Below, piece after piece: positions 7,689-16,709 of a stretch of 64,000 nt of DNA (positions are counted from its first letter, which is position 1; every line of letters starts with the position of its first letter). Under the pieces are notes generated by a model. That model was given only the letters and a program-made list of their open reading frames with translations. It was not told where the DNA came from and did no database searches. The translations under genes and the position numbers were made by a program. The stretch is from Myxococcales bacterium (GTDB taxonomy: Bacteria > Myxococcota_A > Polyangia > Polyangiales > Polyangiaceae), in the NCBI GenBank assembly GCA_016794345.1, contig JAEUKE010000204.1:62001-126000 (forward strand), read 5' to 3'.

Positions 7689-9207
7689 CCGCGCGGAGCG
7701 CCAGCTCGAGCGAGGAGCCCGGCAGCAGACCGACCACGATCACCGCAAACGCCGCGAACACGAGCGCCGCCGCCACGTACCCGCTCTTCATCGGAACCGC
7801 CACGGGCGCGCCGGGCGCCGGCTCGCGCATGTACATGTAGACCAGGACGCGGAGGTAATAATAGGCGGCGACGACGCTGTTCAGGAGCAGCACGATCGAG
7901 AGGACGTAGAGGTCCGCGCCGATCGCCGCCTTGACCACGTACAGCTTGCCGAAGAACCCGGCCGTCGGCGGGACGCCCGTGAGCGACAGCAAGAACAGCG
8001 AGAACGCCGCGGCTGCGGCGGGGTGCCGCTTGCCGATGCCCGCCAGGTCCTCGTAGCTCACCGCTTCCTTGCCGCGGCTGCCGCAGAGGATGAGCGCGCC
8101 GAACGCGCCCGCGGTGGAGAACGTGTAGGTGAGCAGGTAGAACATGACGCTCGCCTGCGCGTCCGCGCTGGCGCGCACGGTGGCCGCGACGCCGACGAGG
8201 GCGTAGCCGGCGTGCGCGATGCTGGAGTACGCGAGCATGCGCTTCACGGACTCCTGCCGGCCGGCGACGAAGTTGGCGATCGTCATGGTGAGGACGGCGA
8301 TGAGCGCGATGACCGGAGGCCAGCCGGCGCTCCAGCTCATCGAGCCGGGGTCACCGAAGCCACCGAGCAGCACCCGCAGGAGGATCGCGAAGGCGGCCGC
8401 CTTCACGCTGACCGCCATGAAGCTCGTCGCCGGCGTGGGCGCGCCCTCATAGACGTCCGGCGTCCACATGTGGAACGGCACCGCGCCCACCTTGAACGCG
8501 AGGCCCACCACGATGAGGATCATGCCGACGACGAAGACGCCCATCTTGCCCGTGGCGCCGCGAGCCGAGAGGGCCACCGCGGTGTCGCGGATGCCCGCCA
8601 GATCGGTGTGCCCGGTGGCGCCGTAGATGAGCGCGCCGCCGTAGACGAGCAGCGCGGCCGCGAAGGAGCCGAGCAGGAAGTACTTCACCGCCGCTTCGAC
8701 CGAGCGGGTGCTGCCCCGCCGGAAGCCGGTGAGGCAGTAGACCCCGAGGCTCATGGTCTCGAGGGCGAGGAAGAGGGCCAGCAGATCCCCGGCGCCCGAG
8801 AGGAGCTGAGCGCCGACGACCGAGAACGTGAGCAGCGGATAGAACTCGCCGCGATCGAGCTTGTGCTCGGGCAGATACCCGCCGGCGAGGAGCGCCGCGA
8901 GCGCGGCGCCCGCGCAGAGGATCATCGACCAGAACAGCGTGAACCGATCGACGATGAAAAAGGGCGCGAGATCCTTCACCTCGGCGAGGCGATCGGGGCC
9001 GTAGACCCAGACCGCGAGCGAGGCGATCGCGCCGGCGAGGAGCGTCACGGCGGTCCCGAGGGCGATCTCGCTGGAGGGGCCCTCTCTGCCTTCCGCCTCC
9101 GCCTCGGAGGTCGGACGCTTCTTGCCGAAGACCTCGGCGAGCATGAGCAACGAGCCGCCCGTGACGACGATCAGGATCGGCGAGAGGGCGAGGAGCAGAC
9201 CCATCAT
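7678..9207 (-). CDS. nuoN: NADH-quinone oxidoreductase subunit N
   Basis: A 509-aa polytopic membrane subunit of complex I, one of the three antiporter-like proton-translocating subunits. It starts at the ATG at 9207 (MMGLLLALSPILIVVTGG), which overlaps the nuoM stop (ATGA); the frame is open far upstream but only as antisense-type noise within nuoM. Antiporter-family signatures are present: a conserved Glu in LETMSLGVYCLTGF, Lys in VKYFLLGSFAAALLVYG, and FKVGAVPFHMWTPDVYEGAP with the key Lys and Pro. Many transmembrane helices are evident throughout. It is the last nuo gene of the operon. Confidence 0.95.
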   Translation of the reverse strand: MMGLLLALSPILIVVTGGSLLMLAEVFGKKRPTSEAEAEGREGPSSEIALGTAVTLLAGAIASLAVWVYGPDRLAEVKDLAPFFIVDRFTLFWSMILCAGAALAALLAGGYLPEHKLDRGEFYPLLTFSVVGAQLLSGAGDLLALFLALETMSLGVYCLTGFRRGSTRSVEAAVKYFLLGSFAAALLVYGGALIYGATGHTDLAGIRDTAVALSARGATGKMGVFVVGMILIVVGLAFKVGAVPFHMWTPDVYEGAPTPATSFMAVSVKAAAFAILLRVLLGGFGDPGSMSWSAGWPPVIALIAVLTMTIANFVAGRQESVKRMLAYSSIAHAGYALVGVAATVRASADAQASVMFYLLTYTFSTAGAFGALILCGSRGKEAVSYEDLAGIGKRHPAAAAAFSLFLLSLTGVPPTAGFFGKLYVVKAAIGADLYVLSIVLLLNSVVAAYYYLRVLVYMYMREPAPGAPVAVPMKSGYVAAALVFAAFAVIVVGLLPGSSLELALRAVLS

Positions 9208-11222
9208 TGTGCACCTCCCGGACGAGCCGGGGCAGGACGAGGTGGCGCTTGCTGCGGCTTGCCAGGACCGGGCGGAGCGGCGGGCGGAGCCCCCGGAGGC
9301 CGCGGGGTCAGATCCGCGGCGCCGGGCGGCGGCTGTCGGCCGGGCGCGCCGGGGGCTGGCTGAGCAGCAGGGGGAGCCGCGGGCGCTCCCGCGCCAGGGG
9401 CCGCGGTCGCCGCCGGAGGCGGCGTGGCAGCGGCGAGCGCTTCCTCGTCGAGCTTGGTCTTCGGCGCCTGCGTGAAGAACGAGGACATGAAGACGTCCGT
9501 CGGGAGAAGCTTCGCGTCTTTCTCGTCCGTGTAGGCGACGAGCGCGCCGGACACGTCGCGGTAGTGCTGGTTCGCCATGTTGATCGCAGGCTTCATCGGA
9601 TCGAGGAACAGGCTCGGGAAGAAGCCGATGATGAAGACGAGCGCGACGAGCGGCGCGAGCGCGAGCGTCTCGCGCGGCGAGATGTCCTTCAGGTGTCTGT
9701 TCTTCGGGTTCGAGAGCGGCCCGAAGAACACCTTCTGCACGACGTGCAGCATGTACACCGCGGCGAGGATGACGCCGAGCGCGGCGCCCACCGCGTGCAC
9801 ACCCGCGAAGGTGCGAAGCCCGTCGGAGGAATACGTGCCCATGATGACCATGAACTCGCCGACGAAGCCGTTTGTCCCGGGGACACCCACCGAGGCGAAG
9901 GTCGCGATGAGGAAGAGCACGGTGTAGACCGGCATCACCTTCGCGAGGCCGCCGTACTCCGCGATGAGACGCGTGTGCCGGCGGTCGTAGACCACGCCGA
10001 CCAGGAGGAAGAGCATCCCGGTCGAGATGCCGTGGTTGATCATCTGCAGCACGGCGCCCTGCATGCCGGCGGGCGTGGCGCCGAAGAGGCCGAGCATGAT
10101 GTAGCCGAGGTGGGCGACCGACGAATACGCGATGAGGCGCTTCACGTCGTCCTGCTTCCAGGCGACGAGCGCCGCGTAGACGATGCCGCCCAGGATGGCG
10201 ACGCCGGCCAGGTTGGGCGCGTAGGAGGCGGCCTGCAGCGGGAAGAGCCCCATGCTGAAGCGGAGGTACGCGTACGTACCGAGCTTGAGCATGACCGCGG
10301 CCAGGATGACCGAGCCACCGGTCGGCGCCTGCACGTGGGCGTCGGGCAACCAGGTGTGCACCGGCCACATGGGCACCTTGATGAAGAACGCGATCGAGAA
10401 GGCCCAGAAGCAGAGCATCTGCGGGCCCTTCGGGAGCACGACGCGGACGAGCGAGAGGTAGTCCCACGAGTACGAGCCCGTGAGCTTCTGGTGCGTCCAC
10501 ACCATGTAGACCATGGCGGCGAGCATCAGGACGCTTCCGGCCATGGTGTAGAGGAAGAACTTGATCGCGGCCTTGATCTTGTCGGCCCCGCCCCAGATGC
10601 CGATCATGATGTACATCGGCACGAGCATCAGCTCCCAGAACACGTAGAACAGGAACAGGTCCAGCGCGACGAACGCGCCGAGCATCGCGCCCTCGAGGAA
10701 GAGGAACGCGAAGCAGAGCTCCTTCACGCGGTTCTTGATCGAGCCGAACGCCGCGAACGCCGCGATGGGCGTGGTGAACGTCGTCAGGATGACGAGCCAG
10801 AGGCTGATGCCGTCGAGCGCGACGTGGTAGCGGATGCCGAGCGCCGGGATCCATTCCTTCACGTGCTGGAAGTGCCAGCCCGGCGTCATGCGCCGCTCGA
10901 GAAGGAAGAGGGAGCCGAGGAGCACGACACCCATCACGCCGTACGTGAGGTAACGGAGCGCGCGCAGCGCCTGGCGCGGCACGAAGAGCACCGCAAACGA
11001 GCCGAGGATCGGCGTGAACACCAGCGCCGACAGGAGGCTCGGCCGGTTGGGGCCGGCGTCCGCCGTCTCGGCACCGGGCCACATCGCCACGACGAGCCAG
11101 ACCGAGAGGGCGCCCACGAGGCCGAGGCCCACGCGGTGGCCCAGCTTCTTGTCTTCGCCGGAGGGCATCACTGCGCCCACGAGGAACGCGGCGAGCATGC
11201 CGAAGAGCAGGGAGAAGCTCAC
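9204..11222 (-). CDS. nuoM: NADH-quinone oxidoreductase subunit M with Pro/Ala-rich tail
   Basis: A 672-aa antiporter-like subunit of complex I. Core motifs are FWELMLVPMYIMIG (Glu), LYTMAGSVLML and PVHTWLPDAHVQAPTGGSVI, then SSVAHLGYIMLG. Typical NuoM is around 500-520 aa. Here the membrane core ends near residue 530, followed by a soluble stretch and about 80 residues made almost entirely of Pro, Ala and Gly at the C-terminus. That tail is encoded just upstream of nuoN and is in frame to the overlapped stop. It has no recognisable domain. A tail of this composition also occurs on NuoL. Confidence 0.94.
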   Translation of the reverse strand: MSFSLLFGMLAAFLVGAVMPSGEDKKLGHRVGLGLVGALSVWLVVAMWPGAETADAGPNRPSLLSALVFTPILGSFAVLFVPRQALRALRYLTYGVMGVVLLGSLFLLERRMTPGWHFQHVKEWIPALGIRYHVALDGISLWLVILTTFTTPIAAFAAFGSIKNRVKELCFAFLFLEGAMLGAFVALDLFLFYVFWELMLVPMYIMIGIWGGADKIKAAIKFFLYTMAGSVLMLAAMVYMVWTHQKLTGSYSWDYLSLVRVVLPKGPQMLCFWAFSIAFFIKVPMWPVHTWLPDAHVQAPTGGSVILAAVMLKLGTYAYLRFSMGLFPLQAASYAPNLAGVAILGGIVYAALVAWKQDDVKRLIAYSSVAHLGYIMLGLFGATPAGMQGAVLQMINHGISTGMLFLLVGVVYDRRHTRLIAEYGGLAKVMPVYTVLFLIATFASVGVPGTNGFVGEFMVIMGTYSSDGLRTFAGVHAVGAALGVILAAVYMLHVVQKVFFGPLSNPKNRHLKDISPRETLALAPLVALVFIIGFFPSLFLDPMKPAINMANQHYRDVSGALVAYTDEKDAKLLPTDVFMSSFFTQAPKTKLDEEALAAATPPPAATAAPGAGAPAAPPAAQPAPGAPGRQPPPGAADLTPRPPGAPPAAPPGPGKPQQAPPRPAPARPGGAQ

Positions 11223-13897
11223 TGTCCACCTCCCGGCGCCGGCTGCTGGCCCTGGCCGCGCACGAAGCCCGGCAGGTTGTTGCCGTCGAGCCGGATGACC
11301 GAAGGCGCGGGCCCGGGTTGGCCCGGCGGACCGGGTGGTTGCCCGGGCGCGGCCGTGCCCCGAGGCGCAGGCGCGCCCTTGCCGAGGTCGCGCGTGAACG
11401 TGAGCGTCTGCTGGGCTTCGCGGCCGAACGCGTTGCGGACGGTGAGGGTCACGTCACGCGTCTGCCCGGCCGGGACCACGATCTGGAGCTCCGGCAGCTT
11501 GCCGCTGAAGTCCTTCTGGTCGACCCCTTCGCTCGTCCACTTGTACGCGTAGCCCGGTCCGGTCTGCGCGGAGACGACCACCTTGCCGCTGCTCTTCAGC
11601 TCGCTGTCGTTCACGTTCATCTTTGCGTGGGGCTGCGCGAAAAACCACCCCATGCCCAGGAGGCCCACGACCATGCTCGCCGCGTACACCTGCACGCGAC
11701 CGGTGTGGAAAAGCCGCAGCGCCGCGCCGATGCCCTGGGTGACGAGGCTCGTCAGCTTGGCGAGGATACCGTCGATGATCCACTTGTCGGCCATCGTGAA
11801 GATGTCCGCCAGGGCGTCGACCATGCCGATGACGGTTGCGTCATACAGCTCGTCGATCCGCCACTTGTCGTACACGAGCGAGTAAAAGCGCGGGAAGCTC
11901 CTGGCGAAGCTCTTCTCGGGCTCGCCGCCCTTCTGGAAGTAGATGACATACGCGCCGTAGGTCCCCAGGAGGAACGCGCCGGCGCCGGGGGCCATCATGA
12001 TCCACATCTCGCTCCCGCCGTGACCAGTGGAGGCGATGAGCTTGTTCGCCTTGCTGAAGAGCGGCTCGAGCTTGTGGAGCAGCGGCTCGATGTGGAGCGG
12101 CGCGGCCCCGAGGAAGCCGGCGAGGACGGCCATCGCGCCGAGCACGGCGAGAGGCAGAGTCATCTGCCAGGGCGACTCGTGCGGCTCCGGCCCCTCCATG
12201 GGCTTGCCGTGCTCCTCGTCGTGCCCGTGGCCGTGATCGTCGTGTCCGTGGCCGTGATCGTCGTGCCCGTGCCCACCGTCGTCGTGAGCGTGATGCGGGT
12301 GCGGGTCGACCCAGCCCTTCACGATCTTCCAGCCGCGGAACTCGCCGTGGAAGGTCATGAAGTAGATACGGAACATGTAGAAGGCCGTCATCGTCGCGCC
12401 GATGATGCCGACCCAGTAGATGCCCTTGCCGAGCCAGCCGGGCCAGGCCCACATGTCAGGCCTGCCCGGGCCGGTGACCTGCATGCTCCACGCCTTCCAG
12501 AGGATCTCGTCCTTCGAGTAGAAGCCGGCGGTCACGAACGGCAGGCCCGCGATGCTCAGGCACGAGACGAGGAACGTCGCGTGGGTGATGGGCATGTACT
12601 TCCGGAGGCCGCCCATGTTCTCGATGCTCTGCGACTGATCCGTGTCGTGGATGCGGGCGTGCATCGCGTGGATGACGCTGCCGGCCCCGAGGAAGAGGCA
12701 GGCCTTGAAGAAGGCGTGCGTGAAGACGTGGAAGAAGCCGGCGGTGAACGCGCCGACGCCTACCCCGATGAACATGAAGCCGAGCTGGCTGACCGTGGAG
12801 TAGGCCAGGACCTTCTTCAGATCCTTCTGGAAGAAGCCCATGCTGGCCGCGAAGACCGCGGTGAGCGCGCCGACCGTGGCGACCGTCGCCATGGCGAACG
12901 GGCTGAGGACGAACACGTCCGCCATGCGCGCGACGAGGTAGACGCCCGCCGTGACCATCGTCGCCGCGTGGATGAGGGCGGAGACCGGCGTGGGGCCCGC
13001 CATGGCGTCGGGGAGCCAGACGTAGAGCGGGATCTGCGCGCTCTTGCCGGCGCAGCCGAGGAAGAGCGCCAGGCCCACGAGCGTGGAGGCGTACGCCGTG
13101 TACTCCTGCTCGGGGAGGAAGAGGTGGACGAGGCCCTTCGGCCAGACGCTCTGGGAGGCGAACTGCGCGTCCCAGATGGCCTCCGTCGGGAGGTTGCCGA
13201 GCGGCCAGATCTTCACCTGCGTGAGCAGGCCCGAGGCTGCGCCCTGCTTGATCCCGTCGAAGGTCAGCGTGCCGCAGAAGTAGACGAGCATCGCCATCGC
13301 GACGAGCAGGCCGAAGTCACCGATGCGGTTGGTGATGAACGCCTTCTTGCCGGCGGCCGCGTTCTTTTCCTCCGAGAACCAGAACCCGATGAGGAGGTAG
13401 CTGCAGAGGCCGACGCCCTCCCACCCGACGAAGAGCACGGGCAGGTTGTCCCCCATGATGAGGACGAGCATCGAGAAGATGAAGAGGTTCAGGTAGGCGA
13501 AGAACCGGTAAAACCCGGGGTCGTCCTTCATGTACTCGGTCGAGTACAGGTGGATGAGGAAGCCGACGCCGGTGACGACGAGCATCATCGTCGCGCTCAT
13601 CGCGTCGACGCCGAAGGCGACGTCCAGGCCGATCGTGCGGCCGCCGCGACCCGAGATGTCGAGCCAGTGCCAGGCGTTCCAGACGAGCTTGCCGCCCTCC
13701 GCCGGGACCGCGACGAAGGTGATGACGCTCGCCAGGAACGAGACGCCGAGCGCGGAGAGCGCCATCAGCCGGACAGCGTCTTTCCCGAGGCGCTTCCCGA
13801 AGACGCCGTTGACGAAGGCGCCCACGAGCGGCATCGCCAGGACGACGGCCAGGAGAGCGAAGTCCCGCGGGGGGAACTGCTTGTAGAGAGCTTCCAC
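11219..13897 (-). CDS. nuoL: NADH-quinone oxidoreductase subunit L with extra C-terminal domain
   Basis: An 892-aa complex I subunit; typical NuoL is about 610-650 aa. The core has YLLIGFWF, KAFITNRIGDFG, LPDAMAGPTPVSALIHAATM and SQLGFMFIGVGVGAF. A His/Asp-rich cytoplasm- or periplasm-facing loop (about residues 532-565, with repeated GHGHDDH) precedes HESPWQMTLPL. After the final helix (VVGLLGMGWFFAQ, near residue 760) there is an added domain of about 75 residues that reads like a PKD/Ig-type beta-sandwich (YKWTSEG, LQIVVPAGQTRDVTLTVRNA). A Pro/Gly-rich tail ends the protein. GTG start at 13897, preceded by GAGGA and one base from the nuoK stop. Confidence 0.93.
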   Translation of the reverse strand: MEALYKQFPPRDFALLAVVLAMPLVGAFVNGVFGKRLGKDAVRLMALSALGVSFLASVITFVAVPAEGGKLVWNAWHWLDISGRGGRTIGLDVAFGVDAMSATMMLVVTGVGFLIHLYSTEYMKDDPGFYRFFAYLNLFIFSMLVLIMGDNLPVLFVGWEGVGLCSYLLIGFWFSEEKNAAAGKKAFITNRIGDFGLLVAMAMLVYFCGTLTFDGIKQGAASGLLTQVKIWPLGNLPTEAIWDAQFASQSVWPKGLVHLFLPEQEYTAYASTLVGLALFLGCAGKSAQIPLYVWLPDAMAGPTPVSALIHAATMVTAGVYLVARMADVFVLSPFAMATVATVGALTAVFAASMGFFQKDLKKVLAYSTVSQLGFMFIGVGVGAFTAGFFHVFTHAFFKACLFLGAGSVIHAMHARIHDTDQSQSIENMGGLRKYMPITHATFLVSCLSIAGLPFVTAGFYSKDEILWKAWSMQVTGPGRPDMWAWPGWLGKGIYWVGIIGATMTAFYMFRIYFMTFHGEFRGWKIVKGWVDPHPHHAHDDGGHGHDDHGHGHDDHGHGHDEEHGKPMEGPEPHESPWQMTLPLAVLGAMAVLAGFLGAAPLHIEPLLHKLEPLFSKANKLIASTGHGGSEMWIMMAPGAGAFLLGTYGAYVIYFQKGGEPEKSFARSFPRFYSLVYDKWRIDELYDATVIGMVDALADIFTMADKWIIDGILAKLTSLVTQGIGAALRLFHTGRVQVYAASMVVGLLGMGWFFAQPHAKMNVNDSELKSSGKVVVSAQTGPGYAYKWTSEGVDQKDFSGKLPELQIVVPAGQTRDVTLTVRNAFGREAQQTLTFTRDLGKGAPAPRGTAAPGQPPGPPGQPGPAPSVIRLDGNNLPGFVRGQGQQPAPGGGQ
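11830..11843. repeat. TGACR-N4-YGTCA dyad
   Basis: TGACGGTTGCGTCA, inside nuoL. Confidence 0.7.
12205..12300 (-). repeat. Short-period repeat encoding the NuoL His-rich loop
   Basis: Near-identical segments of the form TCGTGCCCGTGGCCGTGATCG recur two to three times on the plus strand. On the minus strand they encode alternating His, Gly and Asp (HGHDDHGHGHDDH). Confidence 0.75.
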
Positions 13898-13898
13898 C

Positions 13899-14210
13899 TT
13901 AGTTCCTCAGGAGATCTGCGTCGTCCGAGCGGACGGTTCGGCGCACGCGGAAGAAGGCGAGGACGATCGCGAGGCCGATGGCGGCCTCGGCCGCGGCCAC
14001 CACGATGATGAAGAACGCGAAGAGCTGACCGGTGTGGTCGGCCTGGTGCATGCGGTTGAACGCGACGAGCGTGAGGTTCACCGCGTTGAGCATCACCTCG
14101 ATGCTGATGAGCAGGACGAGGAGGTTCCGACGGAGGAGGAACCCGATCGAGCCGATTGTGAAGAGCACCCCCGCGACCGTGAGGAAGTACTCGAGCGGGA
14201 CGCGCATCAT
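13899..14210 (-). CDS. nuoK: NADH-quinone oxidoreductase subunit K
   Basis: A 103-aa three-helix subunit of the complex I membrane arm, equivalent to mitochondrial ND4L. Conserved acidic residues within the helices are visible in ISIEVMLNAVNLTLVAF and in VVAAAEAAIGLAIVLAFFR. Length is exactly that of the family. It starts at the ATG at 14210, overlapping the nuoJ stop, and is followed one base later by the nuoL GTG, so the three are translationally linked. Confidence 0.96.
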   Translation of the reverse strand: MMRVPLEYFLTVAGVLFTIGSIGFLLRRNLLVLLISIEVMLNAVNLTLVAFNRMHQADHTGQLFAFFIIVVAAAEAAIGLAIVLAFFRVRRTVRSDDADLLRN

Positions 14211-14809
14211 CGCTTCGCCTCCTTCGTCGTGTCGGCGAGCGGCGAGAACGACGCCCGGAGCTTGCCCACCTCGGGGACCCTCCCCTCGCCCGACCGGCCC
14301 TTGGCGATCGCCATGGCGCCGATGACCGCGATGAGGAGCAGGACGCCCGAGATCTGGAAGTTGACGACCTGCTTGCTGAAGAGCTCGCGGCCGACCACCT
14401 CGATCGTCCCCATGCCCGCTGGCGGAGCCGGAAGCTGCGTGAGCACCTGGCCCCCCATCCGCATGATGACCCAGAGCGCGCCGACCGCGCCGAGCGCGAA
14501 CGCGCCCGCGCCGAAGTAGCGCGAGATCGCGCCGCGCGCATCGCTCGTCTCCGAGGCGGCGGGGCCGAGAAGCATGATGACGAAGAGGAAGAGGATGACG
14601 ACCGCGCCGGCGTAGACGACCACCTGGACCGCGGCGAGCAGCTCAGCCGAGAGCATCAGGTACATGCCCGCGATGCCGAGGATGGTGACCAGGAGCCCCA
14701 TCGCCCCGCGGATGGGGTTCTTGGCTGCCACGGCGACGACGCCGCCGAGCAACACGAAGAGCGTGCAGATCGCGAAGAACACGACCTCGATGTTGGCTAG
14801 CTCGATCAT
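14207..14809 (-). CDS. nuoJ: NADH-quinone oxidoreductase subunit J
   Basis: A 200-aa membrane subunit of complex I (ND6 equivalent) with five predicted hydrophobic segments. The characteristic third-helix motif reads VQVVVYAGAVVILFLFVIML, including the conserved Tyr-Ala-Gly-Ala of the pi-bulge helix. A soluble loop follows (about residues 120-150) and the protein ends with a short charged tail. ATG at 14809 overlaps the nuoF stop by four bases. Confidence 0.95.
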   Translation of the reverse strand: MIELANIEVVFFAICTLFVLLGGVVAVAAKNPIRGAMGLLVTILGIAGMYLMLSAELLAAVQVVVYAGAVVILFLFVIMLLGPAASETSDARGAISRYFGAGAFALGAVGALWVIMRMGGQVLTQLPAPPAGMGTIEVVGRELFSKQVVNFQISGVLLLIAVIGAMAIAKGRSGEGRVPEVGKLRASFSPLADTTKEAKR

Positions 14810-16197
14810 TCCCCTGACCTCGGAGTTTCGTAGGCGGGCGCGAGGATGCCCGTCCCGAGCGCCTTGCGTCGCTGGCCCGGGACCTTGACGTAGGCCTCGA
14901 GCTCCTTGCGGAACTTCTTGATGAAGCCGAGCGCCGGCATCGCCGTGCCTTCGCCGAACGCGCAGATCGTGTTGCCCATGATGCCGTCGGCGATGTCGTG
15001 CAGCTGGTCGACCTCCTCAATCGTCGCCTCGCCCGCGACGAGCCGATCGAGGATGCGCGCGAGCCAGGCGCTGCCTTCGCGGCACGGCGTGCACTGGCCG
15101 CACGACTCGTGCCGGTAGAAGCGCATCAGGTTGCGGAACGCGAGGACCGGGTCGGCCTTGTCCGAGAGGACGATCGCGCAGCAGGTGCCGAGCATGGTCC
15201 CGAGGGTGCGGTAGGTGTCGACCCCGAGCGGCACGTCGAGGACGCTCTTGCCGTGCCAGGGGTGGAGGATGTCCTTCTCGTTCGGGGCGTGCACCGTCTC
15301 CTCCGGGCGGAGGATGGGGCACGAGGAGCCGCCGGGGACCACGCAGAGCAGCTCGCCGTACTCGACGCCGCCGCCGAGGTCGTAGATGAGCTCGCGCATC
15401 GTGAGGCCGACCGCGCACTCGAAGACGCCGGGCGTCTTCACGTGGCCGCTGACGCCGTAGAGCCGCGCGCCGCCGTCCTTCAGGTGGTGGATGGCGCTCA
15501 GCTTGCTGAACGCCTCCCCGCCCATCTCGAGAACCGTGGGGACGATTGCGATCGTCTCGAGGTTGTTGACGGTGCTCGGCATGCCGAACGCGCCGACCTG
15601 GGCGGGGAACGGCGGCTTGAGCCGCGGCTCGCCGCGGCGGCCCTCGAGCGAGTTGAGCAAGCTCGTCTCCTCCCCGCAGATGTACGCGCCGGCGCCGGTG
15701 TGGACGTAGACCTCCACCGGGTAGTCGAGGCCAAACGGCTTCTTGCCGAGATAGCCCTTCGCGCGGGCCTCCTCGATCGCGGCCCAGAGCCGCGCCTTCG
15801 AGAGGTGCAGCTCGTCCCGGACGTAGATGTACGCGGCGTGCGCGCCGATGCCGAAGCAGCCGATGATGCAACCCTCCACCACCGAGTGGGGGTTCATCTC
15901 CATGATCGTGCGATCCTTGAAGGTGCCGGGCTCGCCCTCGTCCGCATTGATGACGAGGTAGTGCGGCCGCTCCGGCTTGGGTGGATACGGCATGAAGCTC
16001 CACTTCACGCCCATGGGGAAGCCGGCGCCGCCGCGGCCGCGGATGTTCGCCGCCTTCATCTGGTCGAGGAGCTCGTCGCGCTTCATGCCGAGCGCGCGCC
16101 GCGCCTGCTTGTAGCCGCCGTCTTTCTCGTAGACCGCGAGCGTCCACGAGTCGGGCTCTCCGTACCGCTTCGAGAGGTAGTTGGTTCGGGTCAGCAT
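14806..16197 (-). CDS. nuoF: NADH-quinone oxidoreductase subunit F (NADH/FMN site)
   Basis: A 463-aa peripheral subunit that binds NADH, FMN and cluster N3. The start ATG at 16197 gives MLTRTNYLSKRYGEPDSWTL; longer upstream frame is shadow of nuoE. FMN/NADH-site motifs are present: RGRGGAGFPMGVKWSF (about residues 53-70) and NADEGEPGTFKDR. The 4Fe-4S motif SCGQCTPCREG lies near residue 350, with its fourth Cys in NTICAFG. It begins two bases after the nuoE stop. The last residues are normal for the family. Confidence 0.97.
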   Translation of the reverse strand: MLTRTNYLSKRYGEPDSWTLAVYEKDGGYKQARRALGMKRDELLDQMKAANIRGRGGAGFPMGVKWSFMPYPPKPERPHYLVINADEGEPGTFKDRTIMEMNPHSVVEGCIIGCFGIGAHAAYIYVRDELHLSKARLWAAIEEARAKGYLGKKPFGLDYPVEVYVHTGAGAYICGEETSLLNSLEGRRGEPRLKPPFPAQVGAFGMPSTVNNLETIAIVPTVLEMGGEAFSKLSAIHHLKDGGARLYGVSGHVKTPGVFECAVGLTMRELIYDLGGGVEYGELLCVVPGGSSCPILRPEETVHAPNEKDILHPWHGKSVLDVPLGVDTYRTLGTMLGTCCAIVLSDKADPVLAFRNLMRFYRHESCGQCTPCREGSAWLARILDRLVAGEATIEEVDQLHDIADGIMGNTICAFGEGTAMPALGFIKKFRKELEAYVKVPGQRRKALGTGILAPAYETPRSGE

Positions 16198-16199
16198 GG

Positions 16200-16709
16200 T
16201 TATCGCGTGAGCCGATCGAGGATCTCGTCCACCTTCTCGATGGTGAGGTTCTCGTGGAAGTCCTTGTCGACCTGCATCATGGGAGCGGTGCCGCAGGAGG
16301 CGAGGCACTCCGCCGTGCGCAGCGTGACCTTGCCGTCCTTCGTCGTCTCTCCGACGTGGACGCCGAGCCGCTTCTCGCAGTGATGCAAGACGGCGTCGGA
16401 GCCGCGGAGGGCGCAGGAGAGGGTGCGGCACACCCAGACCTGGTGTTTGCCGACCGGGTGCTGGTTGAAGAGCGTGTAGAAGGTGACGACACCCTGCACG
16501 TGGGCGGTCGTCAGCTCGAGCCGATCGGCCACGTACTTGATGACCGCGCCCGAGACCCAACCGTTCTGCTCCTGGCAGAGGTGGAGCAGCGGGATGCAGG
16601 CCGCTTGCTTGTTCGGGTACCGAGAGAGGATCGCGTGGGCCTCTTTCTCGCGTTCGGGCGTGAGCGCGAACGGAGCCTCGTCGTGTCCGCCTTGGAGCGT
16701 TGTCTTCAT
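16200..16709 (-). CDS. nuoE: NADH-quinone oxidoreductase subunit E (2Fe-2S)
   Basis: A 169-aa thioredoxin-like peripheral subunit of complex I carrying cluster N1a. It begins at ATG 16709 (MKTTLQGGHDEAPFAL); the frame extends to 16790 but the added residues are unlike the family. The four cluster ligands are visible in VCRTLSCALRG (pattern C-x4-C) and AECLASCGTAP (C-x3-C). The QNGWVSG and VQGVVTFYTLF motifs are also intact. It is the first gene of the visible nuo operon, with a candidate promoter 80-110 bases upstream. Confidence 0.95.
   Translation of the reverse strand: MKTTLQGGHDEAPFALTPEREKEAHAILSRYPNKQAACIPLLHLCQEQNGWVSGAVIKYVADRLELTTAHVQGVVTFYTLFNQHPVGKHQVWVCRTLSCALRGSDAVLHHCEKRLGVHVGETTKDGKVTLRTAECLASCGTAPMMQVDKDFHENLTIEKVDEILDRLTR

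Noticed and set aside
7678..11229. One continuous minus-strand frame of 1183 codons suggesting a NuoM-NuoN fusion
   Set aside because: The first 674 codons are out-of-frame with nuoM and low-information (Arg/Ala/Gly-rich). nuoN has its own ATG at 9207 overlapping the nuoM stop, so the long frame is an accident of high GC.
11318..14008. Long plus-strand frame (896 codons) opposite nuoL
   Set aside because: Charged, Arg/Glu-rich shadow without domain features; nuoL on the other strand is unambiguous.
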